Source: an uncultured Opitutia bacterium (GTDB taxonomy: Bacteria > Verrucomicrobiota > Verrucomicrobiia > Opitutales > Opitutaceae). Taken from it: 15,312 nt of DNA. The stretch is taken from contig CALFZM010000331.1 in the NCBI GenBank assembly GCA_937952235.1, forward strand, positions 1 to 15,312, given 5' to 3'. Positions 8,461-14,384 of this stretch are shown here, in pieces. Under the pieces are notes generated by a model. It did not search any database. It saw only the letters and a program-made list of their open reading frames with translations, and had not been told where the DNA came from. The number at the start of each line of letters is the position of its first letter. Within the stretch, counting starts at the first letter, position 1. A program made the translations under genes and the position numbers.

Positions 8461-9729
8461 CTAACTCAGGTCGCGGATGCTGCCGAACTCCGGATCAAAA
8501 AGCCGCCGGTGGGTGCGGACAATCAGCCCGTCGGTCAAGCCGGCCAGCCAGTCGCAGATCCGCCGGGCCTTCCCGGCCGTCTGGGCTTCGGCATCCACCA
8601 GGCGCCCCACCTGGGGAGGGAGGATGCGGATCACGCGGGCACCGCTGGCGACGTAGTTTTCCCAACACGATTCCCACAAGTCGAACACCACCCGCCGGGC
8701 CTTGTGTTCCATCTGCTGCAACTGCGGGCTCTCGAAGATGATGTCGTTGGCCATCCGTTTGTAGAAAGTCGCCTCACGCTCCGCGGACGCGCCGACCACG
8801 AGTTCGAACCGGTAACGATTGGTGCGATCGGCCATGAAGTTATCCCGCTCCCGCAACCGGCAGGCGGTCACGAAGCCGCCGATCTTCTGGGCAAAGGTCA
8901 CCTCCAGCCGGTCGCCGCGGATGGCGCCCAGCAACTGGTCCAACCAGCGCTGCCGCTCCGCATCGATTTCCTGGCCCGCCGCCCAGTGCTCGATCCGCTC
9001 GAGGGTGAGGAAGCCCGCCTTCACCCCGTCGACGACGTCGTTCAGCGAATACGCCGCATCGTCGGCCCAGTCCATGATCTGGCATTCCACGCTCTTCAGG
9101 GCATTGAGCCGCTCGCCTTCCTGCCATTCGGCCGGAATCGCGCGGCCGCCGAAGACGAATGCACGGTGCTGTTCCTGCGGATCGTACAGGAAATGATTCG
9201 TCGGCGGAACCGCGTACTCCCGGAAGAGCTTCTTGTACTTCAGCACGCCGTCCAGCAGCGCCCGCGTCGCCGCCATGCCGCGGACACCCGTTTCGTTCTG
9301 GTACAGGGTCTCGGTCAGCAAGTGCAGGGTCTGGGCGTTGCCCTCGAAGCCGCCCCATGGAACCATCAGTTCCTGCAACGTACGCTCGCCGGAATGGCCG
9401 AAGGGCGGGTGCCCAAGGTCGTGGGCCAGGCAGATTGCCTCCACCAGGTCGCTGTCGATATGGAAATCGTCCCGCAAAGGCGCACCGCGGGAGCGCAGGT
9501 AGGTGCAGATCGAACGGCCGATCTGCGCGACCTCCATCGAATGGGTGAGCCGGGTGCGGTAGAAGTCGTATTCCCCCGAAAGGAACACCTGCGTCTTCGA
9601 CTGCAGCTTGCGGAAGGCATGCGCGTGAATGATCCGATCCCGGTCGACCTGGAACGGCGACCGGTAATCCCGCGTCCGCGTGCCTCCGTACGGCTCGGAA
9701 TCGAAGGCGTGGTAGAAGCGATTGGTCAT
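8461..9729 (-). CDS. dgt: dGTP triphosphohydrolase-like HD-domain protein
   Basis: A 422-residue deoxyguanosinetriphosphate triphosphohydrolase family protein, which cleaves dGTP or other dNTPs to the nucleoside and triphosphate and so tunes dNTP pools in the cytoplasm. The N-terminus RSPFQVDRDRIIHAHAFRKL (23-42) and KTQVF are diagnostic. HD-domain metal ligands are visible as TRLTHS (His63), HDLGHPPFGHSGE (His103-Asp104) and MDWADDAAYS (Asp222-223). The ATG at 9729 is chosen because MTNRFYH... is immediately upstream of the family's first conserved block; the frame stays open to 10044, but that stretch shows no family similarity. The gene diverges from ogt with 121 bp between starts; no convincing promoter was found there. 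Bacterial dgt homologues of this length often act on several dNTPs, so the preferred substrate is open. Confidence 0.92.
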   Translation of the reverse strand: MTNRFYHAFDSEPYGGTRTRDYRSPFQVDRDRIIHAHAFRKLQSKTQVFLSGEYDFYRTRLTHSMEVAQIGRSICTYLRSRGAPLRDDFHIDSDLVEAICLAHDLGHPPFGHSGERTLQELMVPWGGFEGNAQTLHLLTETLYQNETGVRGMAATRALLDGVLKYKKLFREYAVPPTNHFLYDPQEQHRAFVFGGRAIPAEWQEGERLNALKSVECQIMDWADDAAYSLNDVVDGVKAGFLTLERIEHWAAGQEIDAERQRWLDQLLGAIRGDRLEVTFAQKIGGFVTACRLRERDNFMADRTNRYRFELVVGASAEREATFYKRMANDIIFESPQLQQMEHKARRVVFDLWESCWENYVASGARVIRILPPQVGRLVDAEAQTAGKARRICDWLAGLTDGLIVRTHRRLFDPEFGSIRDLS

Positions 9730-9850
9730 CGGGGCGAAGCGGACACGATAAGCGCGCGGCGAGCGAGGCAACCCCGCAATGCGCCCAGGCCCGTGCGGAG
9801 GGTTGCATCCGGGCGGAAGAGTTGCCAAGAGCTGCCTGACCGGTTGCGCC

Positions 9851-10345
9851 ATGCCCCACGCCACCTTCAACACCCCGCTCGGAGTCTGTGCCATCGCGTG
9901 GAACGACACGGCGCTCACGCGCTTCCTGCTGCCGGATCCGGAGCGGCCGGCGGGAGCCGCCACCGCCTCGACTCCGCCGGACTGGGTCGACGCCGTCATT
10001 GCCCGCGTCCAACGGCACCTGGGTGGGGAACCGCAGGATTTCACGGACCTGAGTTACGATTTCAACCGGGTCACGGAGTTCGTCCGTTCCGTCCTGCGCG
10101 CGACGCTCGAAGTGAAGCCGGGCCGCACCGCCACGTACGGGGACCTCGCCGAGGCACTCGGGCTCCCGGCGGCCTCCGCCCGCGCGATCGGTTCCGCCCT
10201 CGGAACCAACCCCTGGCCTCTGCTCATCCCCTGCCACCGGATCATCGCCGCGACCGGCCGGATGACCGGCTTCTCCGGCCCCGGGGGAGTCGGCACCAAG
10301 GTAAGGCTCCTCGCGCTGGAAGGCGCACAACTGCTGGCCGAGTGA
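9851..10345 (+). CDS. ogt: Methylated-DNA--protein-cysteine methyltransferase
   Basis: A 164-residue suicide repair protein that removes alkyl groups from O6-alkylguanine (and O4-alkylthymine) to its own cysteine. The active-site motif IPCHRII is present with nucleophile Cys128. The DNA-binding helix region TATYGDLAEALGLPAASARA (93-112) includes Arg111 in the position of the arginine finger, and SALGTNPWPLLIP and FSGPGGVGTKVRLLALEGA complete the family pattern. There is no AdaA domain, so it is a stand-alone Ogt-type enzyme. The ATG at 9851 begins the conserved N-terminal strand (FNTPLGVCAIAW). An in-frame ATG at 9779 would add residues unlike the family. cdd follows 68 bp downstream on the same strand and may be co-transcribed. 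Confidence 0.93.
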   Translation: MPHATFNTPLGVCAIAWNDTALTRFLLPDPERPAGAATASTPPDWVDAVIARVQRHLGGEPQDFTDLSYDFNRVTEFVRSVLRATLEVKPGRTATYGDLAEALGLPAASARAIGSALGTNPWPLLIPCHRIIAATGRMTGFSGPGGVGTKVRLLALEGAQLLAE

Positions 10346-10413
10346 CGCGGCGCAGGCGTTTCACGATTGCCCCGCGAGGCGTATCCGGCGTGAAACGACA
10401 GGACGCCCACGCC

Positions 10414-10836
10414 ATGCCCGTGCCCCTGACCGCCACCCAACGCCGCCGACTCGAGCGGGCCGCCCGCACGGCGGCAAAGGCCTCGTACTCGCCGTATTCG
10501 AAGTTTCCCGTCGGGGCGGCCGTGCTGACGGAGTCGGGCCGCATTCATGCCGGCTGCAACGTGGAAAACGCCGCGTACCCGCTCGGCACCTGCGCGGAAC
10601 GCACGGCCATCGGCACCGCGATTGCCGCCGGCGCCCGGCGGATCCGCGCCTGCGTCGTGTTCACTCCCACCGCCACCGCGACCCTGCCGTGCGGCGGCTG
10701 CCGCCAGGTGATCAACGAATTCGGGCCCGACGCGATCGTCATCGCGGTGTGCGCCGGCAAGGACCGCGTCGAAACCACCCTGCCGGCGCTGCTGGCCAAC
10801 GCGTTCGGTCCGCGCAACCTCGCGACGCCGGACTGA
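10414..10836 (+). CDS. cdd: Cytidine deaminase
   Basis: A 140-residue homotetrameric-type cytidine deaminase, which converts cytidine and deoxycytidine to uridine and deoxyuridine in pyrimidine salvage. The zinc site is complete: CAERTA (Cys60, catalytic Glu62) and PCGGCRQ (Cys93, Cys96). The substrate-binding blocks YSPYSKFPVGAAV (25-37) and NVENAAYP (49-56) are intact, and the length matches the family. The ATG at 10414 places MPVPLTATQRRRLERAARTA just before the conserved core. A GTG at 10390, in frame, would add eight residues and cannot be excluded. It follows ogt closely on the same strand. The 76-bp repeat begins 18 bp after its stop. Confidence 0.94.
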   Translation: MPVPLTATQRRRLERAARTAAKASYSPYSKFPVGAAVLTESGRIHAGCNVENAAYPLGTCAERTAIGTAIAAGARRIRACVVFTPTATATLPCGGCRQVINEFGPDAIVIAVCAGKDRVETTLPALLANAFGPRNLATPD

Positions 10837-10844
10837 GCGGCACG

Positions 10845-10964
10845 ATGCCGTTGGGGTGGAGCCGCCTGTCCCCAGGCGGCTGTCGTTAGACGAACCGGTC
10901 CGCAGCGGCTTGAGGACAAGCCGCTCCACCTTTCAGTGCGGCCGTTCTCATGGCCGATGTGAAG
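10845..10964 (-). repeat. 76-bp double-hairpin repeat, copy 2, with extended flanks
   Basis: The core, 10855-10930, is the inverse orientation of the other two copies. Read on the minus strand it starts GGTGGAGCGGCTTGTCCTC and shares its first 32 bases with copy 1. The hairpins are GCGGCTTG-TCCT-CAAGCCGC and AGCCGCCTG-GGGA-CAGGCGGCT. Homology with copy 3 continues past both ends: on one side a block of about 34 bp (10931-10964) containing the small palindrome CGGCC...GGCCG, and on the other ten bases (10845-10854). It lies between convergent cdd (stop 10836) and hisS (stop 11062). Confidence 0.85.
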
Positions 10965-11008
10965 TCCAACTGCATGCTTCTGATTCAGTGCGGCCGTTCT
11001 TCAGGCCG
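10932..11008 (+). repeat. 17-bp direct repeat pair, each with a GGCC hairpin
   Basis: TTCAGTGCGGCCGTTCT occurs at 10932-10948 and again at 10984-11000, a period of 52 bp. After each copy a GGCCG completes a small stem: CGGCC-GTTCTCAT-GGCCG and CGGCC-GTTCTTCA-GGCCG. A third, inverted and diverged version adjoins the repeat at 12508-12542. This looks like a second small palindromic unit associated with the 76-bp element. The rest of the gap to the hisS stop at 11062 shows nothing recognisable. Confidence 0.75.
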
Positions 11009-11061
11009 TGGGGACGAAGTTTCCCGCTGTGGGACTCCACGCCGAACGCGCCACCGCGCGG

Positions 11062-12381
11062 TCAGGGTCCGCCGCCCGAGAAGAAGTCGCGCACGTGTGC
11101 GAGCACCTGGCCGCGGGGCACCTCGATTTCCGAGCGCTGGACCAGGTCGCGGACCTTGACCACGCCCTTTGCCACTTCATCGCCGCCGAAGATCAGCGCC
11201 AACTTCGCGCCCGACTCGGCCGCCGCCTTGAACTGTTTGCCAAAGGCGACCTCCTTCATCGGATACTCGACGCGATAACCGGCGCCCCGGAGCGCGTGGA
11301 TCGCGCCAAAGGCCGCCAGCCGCTCGGCCGGTCCACCGATGACACAGTAGACATCCGGGGCCTCGATGAAGGCCGGCATCAGGCCGCGCTGCTCCAGGAG
11401 CAGGGCAAACGTCATGTCACCGATCGCGAAACCCACCGCCGGCAGCGCCGGTCCGCCGAGTTTCTGCACCAGGTCGTCGTACCGGCCTCCTCCCGCCAGC
11501 GCCCGCAGCTCGCCCTTGCGATCGAACGCCTCGAACACGAAGCCCGTGTAGTAGGCGAGGCCGCGCACGACGCCCAGGTCGACGGCGACGAAATTTTCCA
11601 GCCCCATCGCGGAAAGCGCGCCCAGGACGCGCCGCCACTCTCCCAGCCGGCCGGCGAGCCGGTCGCCACCCGTCGCGGCCACGAGCGCTTCCAGCGCGGC
11701 GAGGGATTTCACGTTGAGCAGCGCGAGAATCCTCGCCTTCAACGCCGGATCGAGCGGGCCATGGGCCGCGGTGTAGGCGGCAAAGGCGTCATCGCCGATC
11801 TTCTCGTACTTGTCGATGGCGCCAAGGATCGTGCGGGCGCGCGTGTCATCGAAGCCGAGCGCTTCGAGATAATAGAACCAGAGGTTCCGGTCACTGAGGC
11901 GGACATAGAAATCCTGCTCGGTGAGACCGAACGCACAGAGGCACTGCACGAGAAGCGCGATCAGCTCGATTTCCGCCTCGGGGCCCGGTTCGCCAAAGAT
12001 GTCGGCGTTGAACTGGAAAAAGCAGCGCCCGCGGCCCTTCTGCATCCGCTCGTACCGGTAGAATTCCGCGATGCTGAACCATTTGATCGGACGCTTCAGC
12101 GCATTCGCGCGGGCGCCCACCAAGCGACAGACCGTGGGCGTCATCTCGGGCCGCAGCGCCACCTCGCGCCCGCCCTTGTCCGTGAAGCTGAAAAGCTGCG
12201 TCTCGATCTCGTCTCCCGACTTCGCCTTGTAAAGGTCCAGCGGCTCGAGCACCGGGGCATCGTACTCGGAAAACCCGAACGTGTGCGCGGTCTGACGCCA
12301 GAGCCGGAAGAGATGGTTCCGGCGGGAAAGGTCTTCAGGATAGAACTCGCGGAAGCCGGGCAGGGTCTGAAACGTCGCCAT
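11062..12381 (-). CDS. hisS: Histidyl-tRNA synthetase
   Basis: A 439-residue class II synthetase that charges tRNA-His with histidine in the cytoplasm. Motif 1 is near the N-terminus, and motif 2 is RYERMQKGRGRCFFQFNADI (109-128). The histidine-specific loops VVRGLAYYTGFVFEAF (271-286) and GGGRYDDLV (297-305) are clear. A C-terminal anticodon-binding domain follows from about 340 (VYCVIGG...FGKQFKAAAESGAKLALIFG), so this is a full HisRS and not the HisZ regulator. Motif 3 reads AVGFAIGDMTFALLLEQRG (315-333): the usual GLER arginine is replaced by GDMT. From memory, plant organellar HisRS has a similar GFGFGD motif, so this is probably a subtype and not a dead enzyme. The ATG at 12381 begins MATFQTLPGFREFYPED, the standard N-terminus; the frame upstream to 12498 lacks family similarity. 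It lies downstream of the HU gene but beyond a strong terminator. Confidence 0.93.
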   Translation of the reverse strand: MATFQTLPGFREFYPEDLSRRNHLFRLWRQTAHTFGFSEYDAPVLEPLDLYKAKSGDEIETQLFSFTDKGGREVALRPEMTPTVCRLVGARANALKRPIKWFSIAEFYRYERMQKGRGRCFFQFNADIFGEPGPEAEIELIALLVQCLCAFGLTEQDFYVRLSDRNLWFYYLEALGFDDTRARTILGAIDKYEKIGDDAFAAYTAAHGPLDPALKARILALLNVKSLAALEALVAATGGDRLAGRLGEWRRVLGALSAMGLENFVAVDLGVVRGLAYYTGFVFEAFDRKGELRALAGGGRYDDLVQKLGGPALPAVGFAIGDMTFALLLEQRGLMPAFIEAPDVYCVIGGPAERLAAFGAIHALRGAGYRVEYPMKEVAFGKQFKAAAESGAKLALIFGGDEVAKGVVKVRDLVQRSEIEVPRGQVLAHVRDFFSGGGP

Positions 12382-12507
12382 GGAGACCGCATCGTTGCGA
12401 CGCGGAGTTTGCGAGGGCGATGCCAAAAAAGCCCCTGGCCTCAATCGCCGCCGTCTCTCCGAAGCGATCCACCCCCGGTCAGCCCGGAGCCAACACATGC
12501 AGATGGC

Positions 12508-12628
12508 CTTTCACATCAGCCGTGAGAACGGCCACACCGAATGGTGGAGCCGCTTGTCCTCAAGCGGCTGCGAACCGGGCCATCGCACGTCAGCCGCCTG
12601 GGGACAGGCGGCTCCACCGCAACGGCAT
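12508..12628 (+). repeat. 76-bp double-hairpin repeat, copy 3, with extended flanks
   Basis: The core, 12543-12618, has two perfect hairpins: GCCGCTTG-TCCT-CAAGCGGC and AGCCGCCTG-GGGA-CAGGCGGCT. Compared with copies 1 and 2 the left stem carries a G-to-C change balanced by a C-to-G change on the opposite strand, so pairing is preserved. The 35-bp block before the core (12508-12542) matches the block after copy 2 in inverse orientation, and CAACGGCAT after the core is also shared. Here it lies between two genes on the same strand (HU and hisS), not between convergent genes. Confidence 0.85.
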
Positions 12629-12647
12629 GAGTCCGGTGAGAGGACAC

Positions 12648-12678
12648 AAAAAAGCCGCGCAGGTCGGGCCTGCGCGGC
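12648..12678 (-). terminator. Rho-independent terminator of the HU gene
   Basis: On the minus strand a perfect 10-bp stem, GCCGCGCAGG/CCTGCGCGGC with a 5-base loop (12654-12678), is followed directly by TTTTTT (12648-12653). It lies 67 bp beyond the HU stop codon and should separate HU from hisS transcription. Confidence 0.88.
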
Positions 12679-12745
12679 GAAAGAGTGGGAGTTCTGCAAC
12701 GGTCGCTCGCCGCCTCAGCGCGACGCGCAACTTATCTGCGTCAAC

Positions 12746-13084
12746 TCACTCGGCGGGGGGAGTGGCATCCGGCGCGCCCTGAAGTTTGCCCAGATCGAGC
12801 TTCTTGAGCTGCTGCTTGAGGATCTTGCCGGACTTGAACTTCACCACTGCGCGCTGGGGGATGACGACCTCGGCTTCGGGCTTGTTGGGATTCCGGCCGA
12901 TGCGCTGTTTCCGCACCTGCACTTCAAGCACGCCGAAATTGCGCAACTCCACGTTACGCCCGTTTGCCAACGCCTTCTGGATGATATCAAGCGTCTGCTG
13001 CACGGTATCGACGATCTGTTTCTGCGGGAAGCCGGACTTCCGATAAATCTCCAGGACGATTTCGCGTTTGGTCAGGTTGGACAT
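12746..13084 (-). CDS. HU/IHF-family nucleoid DNA-binding protein
   Basis: A 112-residue histone-like DNA-bending protein. The family pattern is complete: N-terminal helices (TKREIVLEIYRKSGFPQKQI), the central VELRNFGVLEVQ block (45-56), and the DNA-binding arm RIGRNPNKP (61-69) with Pro68 or Pro70-region turn residues, then FKSGKILKQQL. It is longer than the usual 90-95 residues because of a C-terminal tail (KKLDLGKLQGAPDATPPAE) that ends acidic and proline-rich. The gene is a single transcription unit with a good sigma70-like promoter, the only clear Shine-Dalgarno in the window, and a strong terminator, consistent with high expression. Whether it is the main HU or an IHF-type paralogue cannot be told from this sequence. 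Confidence 0.93.
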   Translation of the reverse strand: MSNLTKREIVLEIYRKSGFPQKQIVDTVQQTLDIIQKALANGRNVELRNFGVLEVQVRKQRIGRNPNKPEAEVVIPQRAVVKFKSGKILKQQLKKLDLGKLQGAPDATPPAE

Positions 13085-13090
13085 AGGGAT

Positions 13091-13096
13091 TTCCTC
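13091..13096 (-). promoter_or_regulatory. Shine-Dalgarno site of the HU gene
   Basis: GAGGAA on the minus strand, six bases before the ATG at 13084. It fixes that start and stands out because the other genes here have no recognisable ribosome-binding site. Confidence 0.75.
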
Positions 13097-13128
13097 GTTT
13101 GGTAGGCCGTGTTTCTGAAGGACGATAA

Positions 13129-13156
13129 ATTATTTGCGTACTTCACATTGCGTCAA
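13129..13156 (-). promoter_or_regulatory. Sigma70-like promoter of the HU gene
   Basis: On the minus strand, TTGACG (13151-13156, five of six to consensus) is separated by 16 bp from AATAAT (13129-13134, five of six). The predicted transcript start near 13121 would give a leader of about 36 nt containing the Shine-Dalgarno. Two TTGCGT words of the plus strand, at 13134 and 13148, overlap these elements. Confidence 0.7.
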
Positions 13157-13214
13157 CTGTTATGACCCGTTTGCGTAACGGACGTTCCTCGTAAGTTACC
13201 CTACTTATCGACCC

Positions 13215-13916
13215 ATGCCCGATCCGATTGCGGTCAATTCGATGTTCGGCCGTATCGCCCGGCGGTACGATGTCGCCAACTTGTTGCTGGCCGGAGGGAT
13301 GGATTCATGGTGGCGGGCCCGGCTGGTCGCGGCGGTAAAAACCCAGGCGCCTCGTTCCGTGCTGGATCTGGCCACCGGAAGCGGGGATGTGGCTTTCGCC
13401 CTCGCGGATAAACTTGGGGTCGAAACGCCGATCCTGGGGCTCGACTTCTGTGTGCCCATGCTCGAGCAGGCGGAGGCCAAGAAGCGGGCTGCCCGGCCGG
13501 GCCGCTTCCCGCACGTCATCTTCCGCCAGGGCGATGGCCTGGCGCTGCCGCTGGGGGATGCGAGTCACGACGCCGTCACGATCTCCTTCGGCCTGCGGAA
13601 CCTGGCCGACCGGGCGCGCGGCCTGCGGGAAATGCACCGGGTGCTTCGCCCCGGCGGGCACCTGCACGTGCTGGAATTCTCGCAGCCGGCAACCTGGCTG
13701 CGCCCCTTCTACTATTTCTATCTCCGACGCGTGCTGCCCCGCCTCGCGGGCTGGATCACGGGCGACCGTCCCGCCTACGAATACCTCAATCGCACCATCG
13801 CGGAGTTTCCCGACCGCACCGCGCTCGCGCGGGAGATCGAAGCGGCCGGATTCACGGCGGTGACCGCCCGGCCGCTGACGGGCGGCATCGTCGCCCTTCA
13901 CTGCGGCCGGCGATGA
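13215..13916 (+). CDS. menG: UbiE/MenG-type quinone methyltransferase
   Basis: A 233-residue SAM-dependent C-methyltransferase of the UbiE/COQ5 family, which methylates demethylmenaquinone (and, in ubiquinone makers, the benzoquinol ring) in the last steps of quinone synthesis at the membrane. Visible signatures: FGRIARRYDVANLLLAGGMD then WWR (11-33), SAM motif I VLDLATGSGDVA (49-60), GLDFCVPML (75-83), FGLRNLAD (125-132), HRVLRPGGHLHVLEFSQP (141-158) and EYLNRTIAEFP (189-199). Verrucomicrobia normally use menaquinone, so MenG is the preferred reading, but the sequence alone does not decide. It diverges from HU across 130 bp. A weak extended -10 (TG-T-TATGAC, 13158-13166) could serve it but overlaps the HU -35. 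It converges on the Fe-S carrier gene with a 34-bp gap and no clear terminator. Confidence 0.9.
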   Translation: MPDPIAVNSMFGRIARRYDVANLLLAGGMDSWWRARLVAAVKTQAPRSVLDLATGSGDVAFALADKLGVETPILGLDFCVPMLEQAEAKKRAARPGRFPHVIFRQGDGLALPLGDASHDAVTISFGLRNLADRARGLREMHRVLRPGGHLHVLEFSQPATWLRPFYYFYLRRVLPRLAGWITGDRPAYEYLNRTIAEFPDRTALAREIEAAGFTAVTARPLTGGIVALHCGRR

Positions 13917-13950
13917 GGATCCGGGGCGCTCCGGCTCCGACGAGAGCGGC

Positions 13951-14268
13951 TTAGTTAAAGGACTTCCCGCACCCGCAGGTGCTTTGCGCGTTGGGATTCC
14001 GGATCTCGAAACCTTTTCCCTGGAGCCCGTCGTCGAAATCGATCGAGGAGCCATCAAGGTAGGCGAGGCTGGTCGGATCCACCACGAACTGGATGCCCTC
14101 GCTCTCAAGCTGGGCGTCGTCCGGCTTCACGTCGTCAAAGGACATGCCGTATTGAAATCCGGAGCATCCGCCCGATTCCACCAGGACCCGCAGGCGTTTC
14201 CCCGGCGCTCCGAGCTCCGAGAGCATCGTACGAACCTGGAGGGCGGCGCGAGGCGTGAGCGAGATCAT
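13951..14268 (-). CDS. erpA: A-type iron-sulfur cluster carrier (ErpA/IscA/HesB family)
   Basis: A 105-residue A-type carrier that receives Fe-S clusters from scaffolds and hands them to apo-enzymes. The three cysteine ligands are present: Cys35 in ESGGCSGFQYGM and Cys98/Cys100 in STCGCGKSF. The N-terminus MISLTPRAALQVRTML and the SLAYLDGSSIDF block (67-78) fit the family, and the length is standard. No isc or suf genes are adjacent, which favours a stand-alone ErpA-like carrier; the assignment within ErpA/IscA/SufA is uncertain. The start at 14268 is fixed by the conserved N-terminus. A promoter with a perfect -35 lies so close that the transcript may be leaderless. Confidence 0.92.
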   Translation of the reverse strand: MISLTPRAALQVRTMLSELGAPGKRLRVLVESGGCSGFQYGMSFDDVKPDDAQLESEGIQFVVDPTSLAYLDGSSIDFDDGLQGKGFEIRNPNAQSTCGCGKSFN

Positions 14269-14277
14269 CCGGGCCGC

Positions 14278-14305
14278 AAGCTAGATCTCGTAAACGCTCT
14301 GTCAA
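14278..14305 (-). promoter_or_regulatory. Promoter of the Fe-S carrier gene, possibly leaderless
   Basis: On the minus strand a perfect TTGACA (14300-14305) is followed, 16 bp on, by TAGCTT (14278-14283), which keeps the three most conserved -10 positions (T, A and final T). Only nine bases separate this -10 from the ATG, so transcription would begin about at the start codon. No Shine-Dalgarno is present, in agreement with a leaderless transcript. Confidence 0.5.
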
Positions 14306-14384
14306 TCGTCACACAGCAAATTGCACGCCGGAATTCGAATGCGCACTTGCAAGCAATGCGCGCCGCTCTTTCTCTCGACCCCAC

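Larger units (their letters stand above)
12382..12745. other. 364-bp intergenic region between hisS and the HU gene
   Basis: No gene was found here. From left to right it holds the presumed hisS leader (12382-12507, no convincing promoter hexamers; a run of six A at 12425-12430 but only a very weak stem beside it), repeat copy 3 with its flank (12508-12628), the HU terminator (12648-12678), and about 67 bp of HU 3' untranslated sequence. Confidence 0.6.

Noticed and set aside
9730..10044. N-terminal extension of dgt to 10044
   Set aside because: It would overlap ogt, has no family similarity, and the conserved N-terminus begins just after the ATG at 9729.
8380..10413. Plus-strand open frame running unbroken from 8380 into cdd
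   Set aside because: It is antisense to dgt and overlaps ogt in another frame. Only the part from about 10414 matches cytidine deaminase, so an 818-residue fusion is not credible.
10950..11278. Small plus-strand open frames in the cdd-hisS gap
   Set aside because: They consist of repeat sequence and antisense hisS, with no ribosome site or domain.
12382..12498. N-terminal extension of hisS to 12498
   Set aside because: HisRS proteins start close to the LPGFREFYPED block; the extra residues are Arg-rich and unlike the family.
4295..12618. CRISPR array or tRNA genes as an explanation for the repeats
   Set aside because: The copies are kilobases apart, in mixed orientation, with no regular spacers and no cloverleaf or CCA end.
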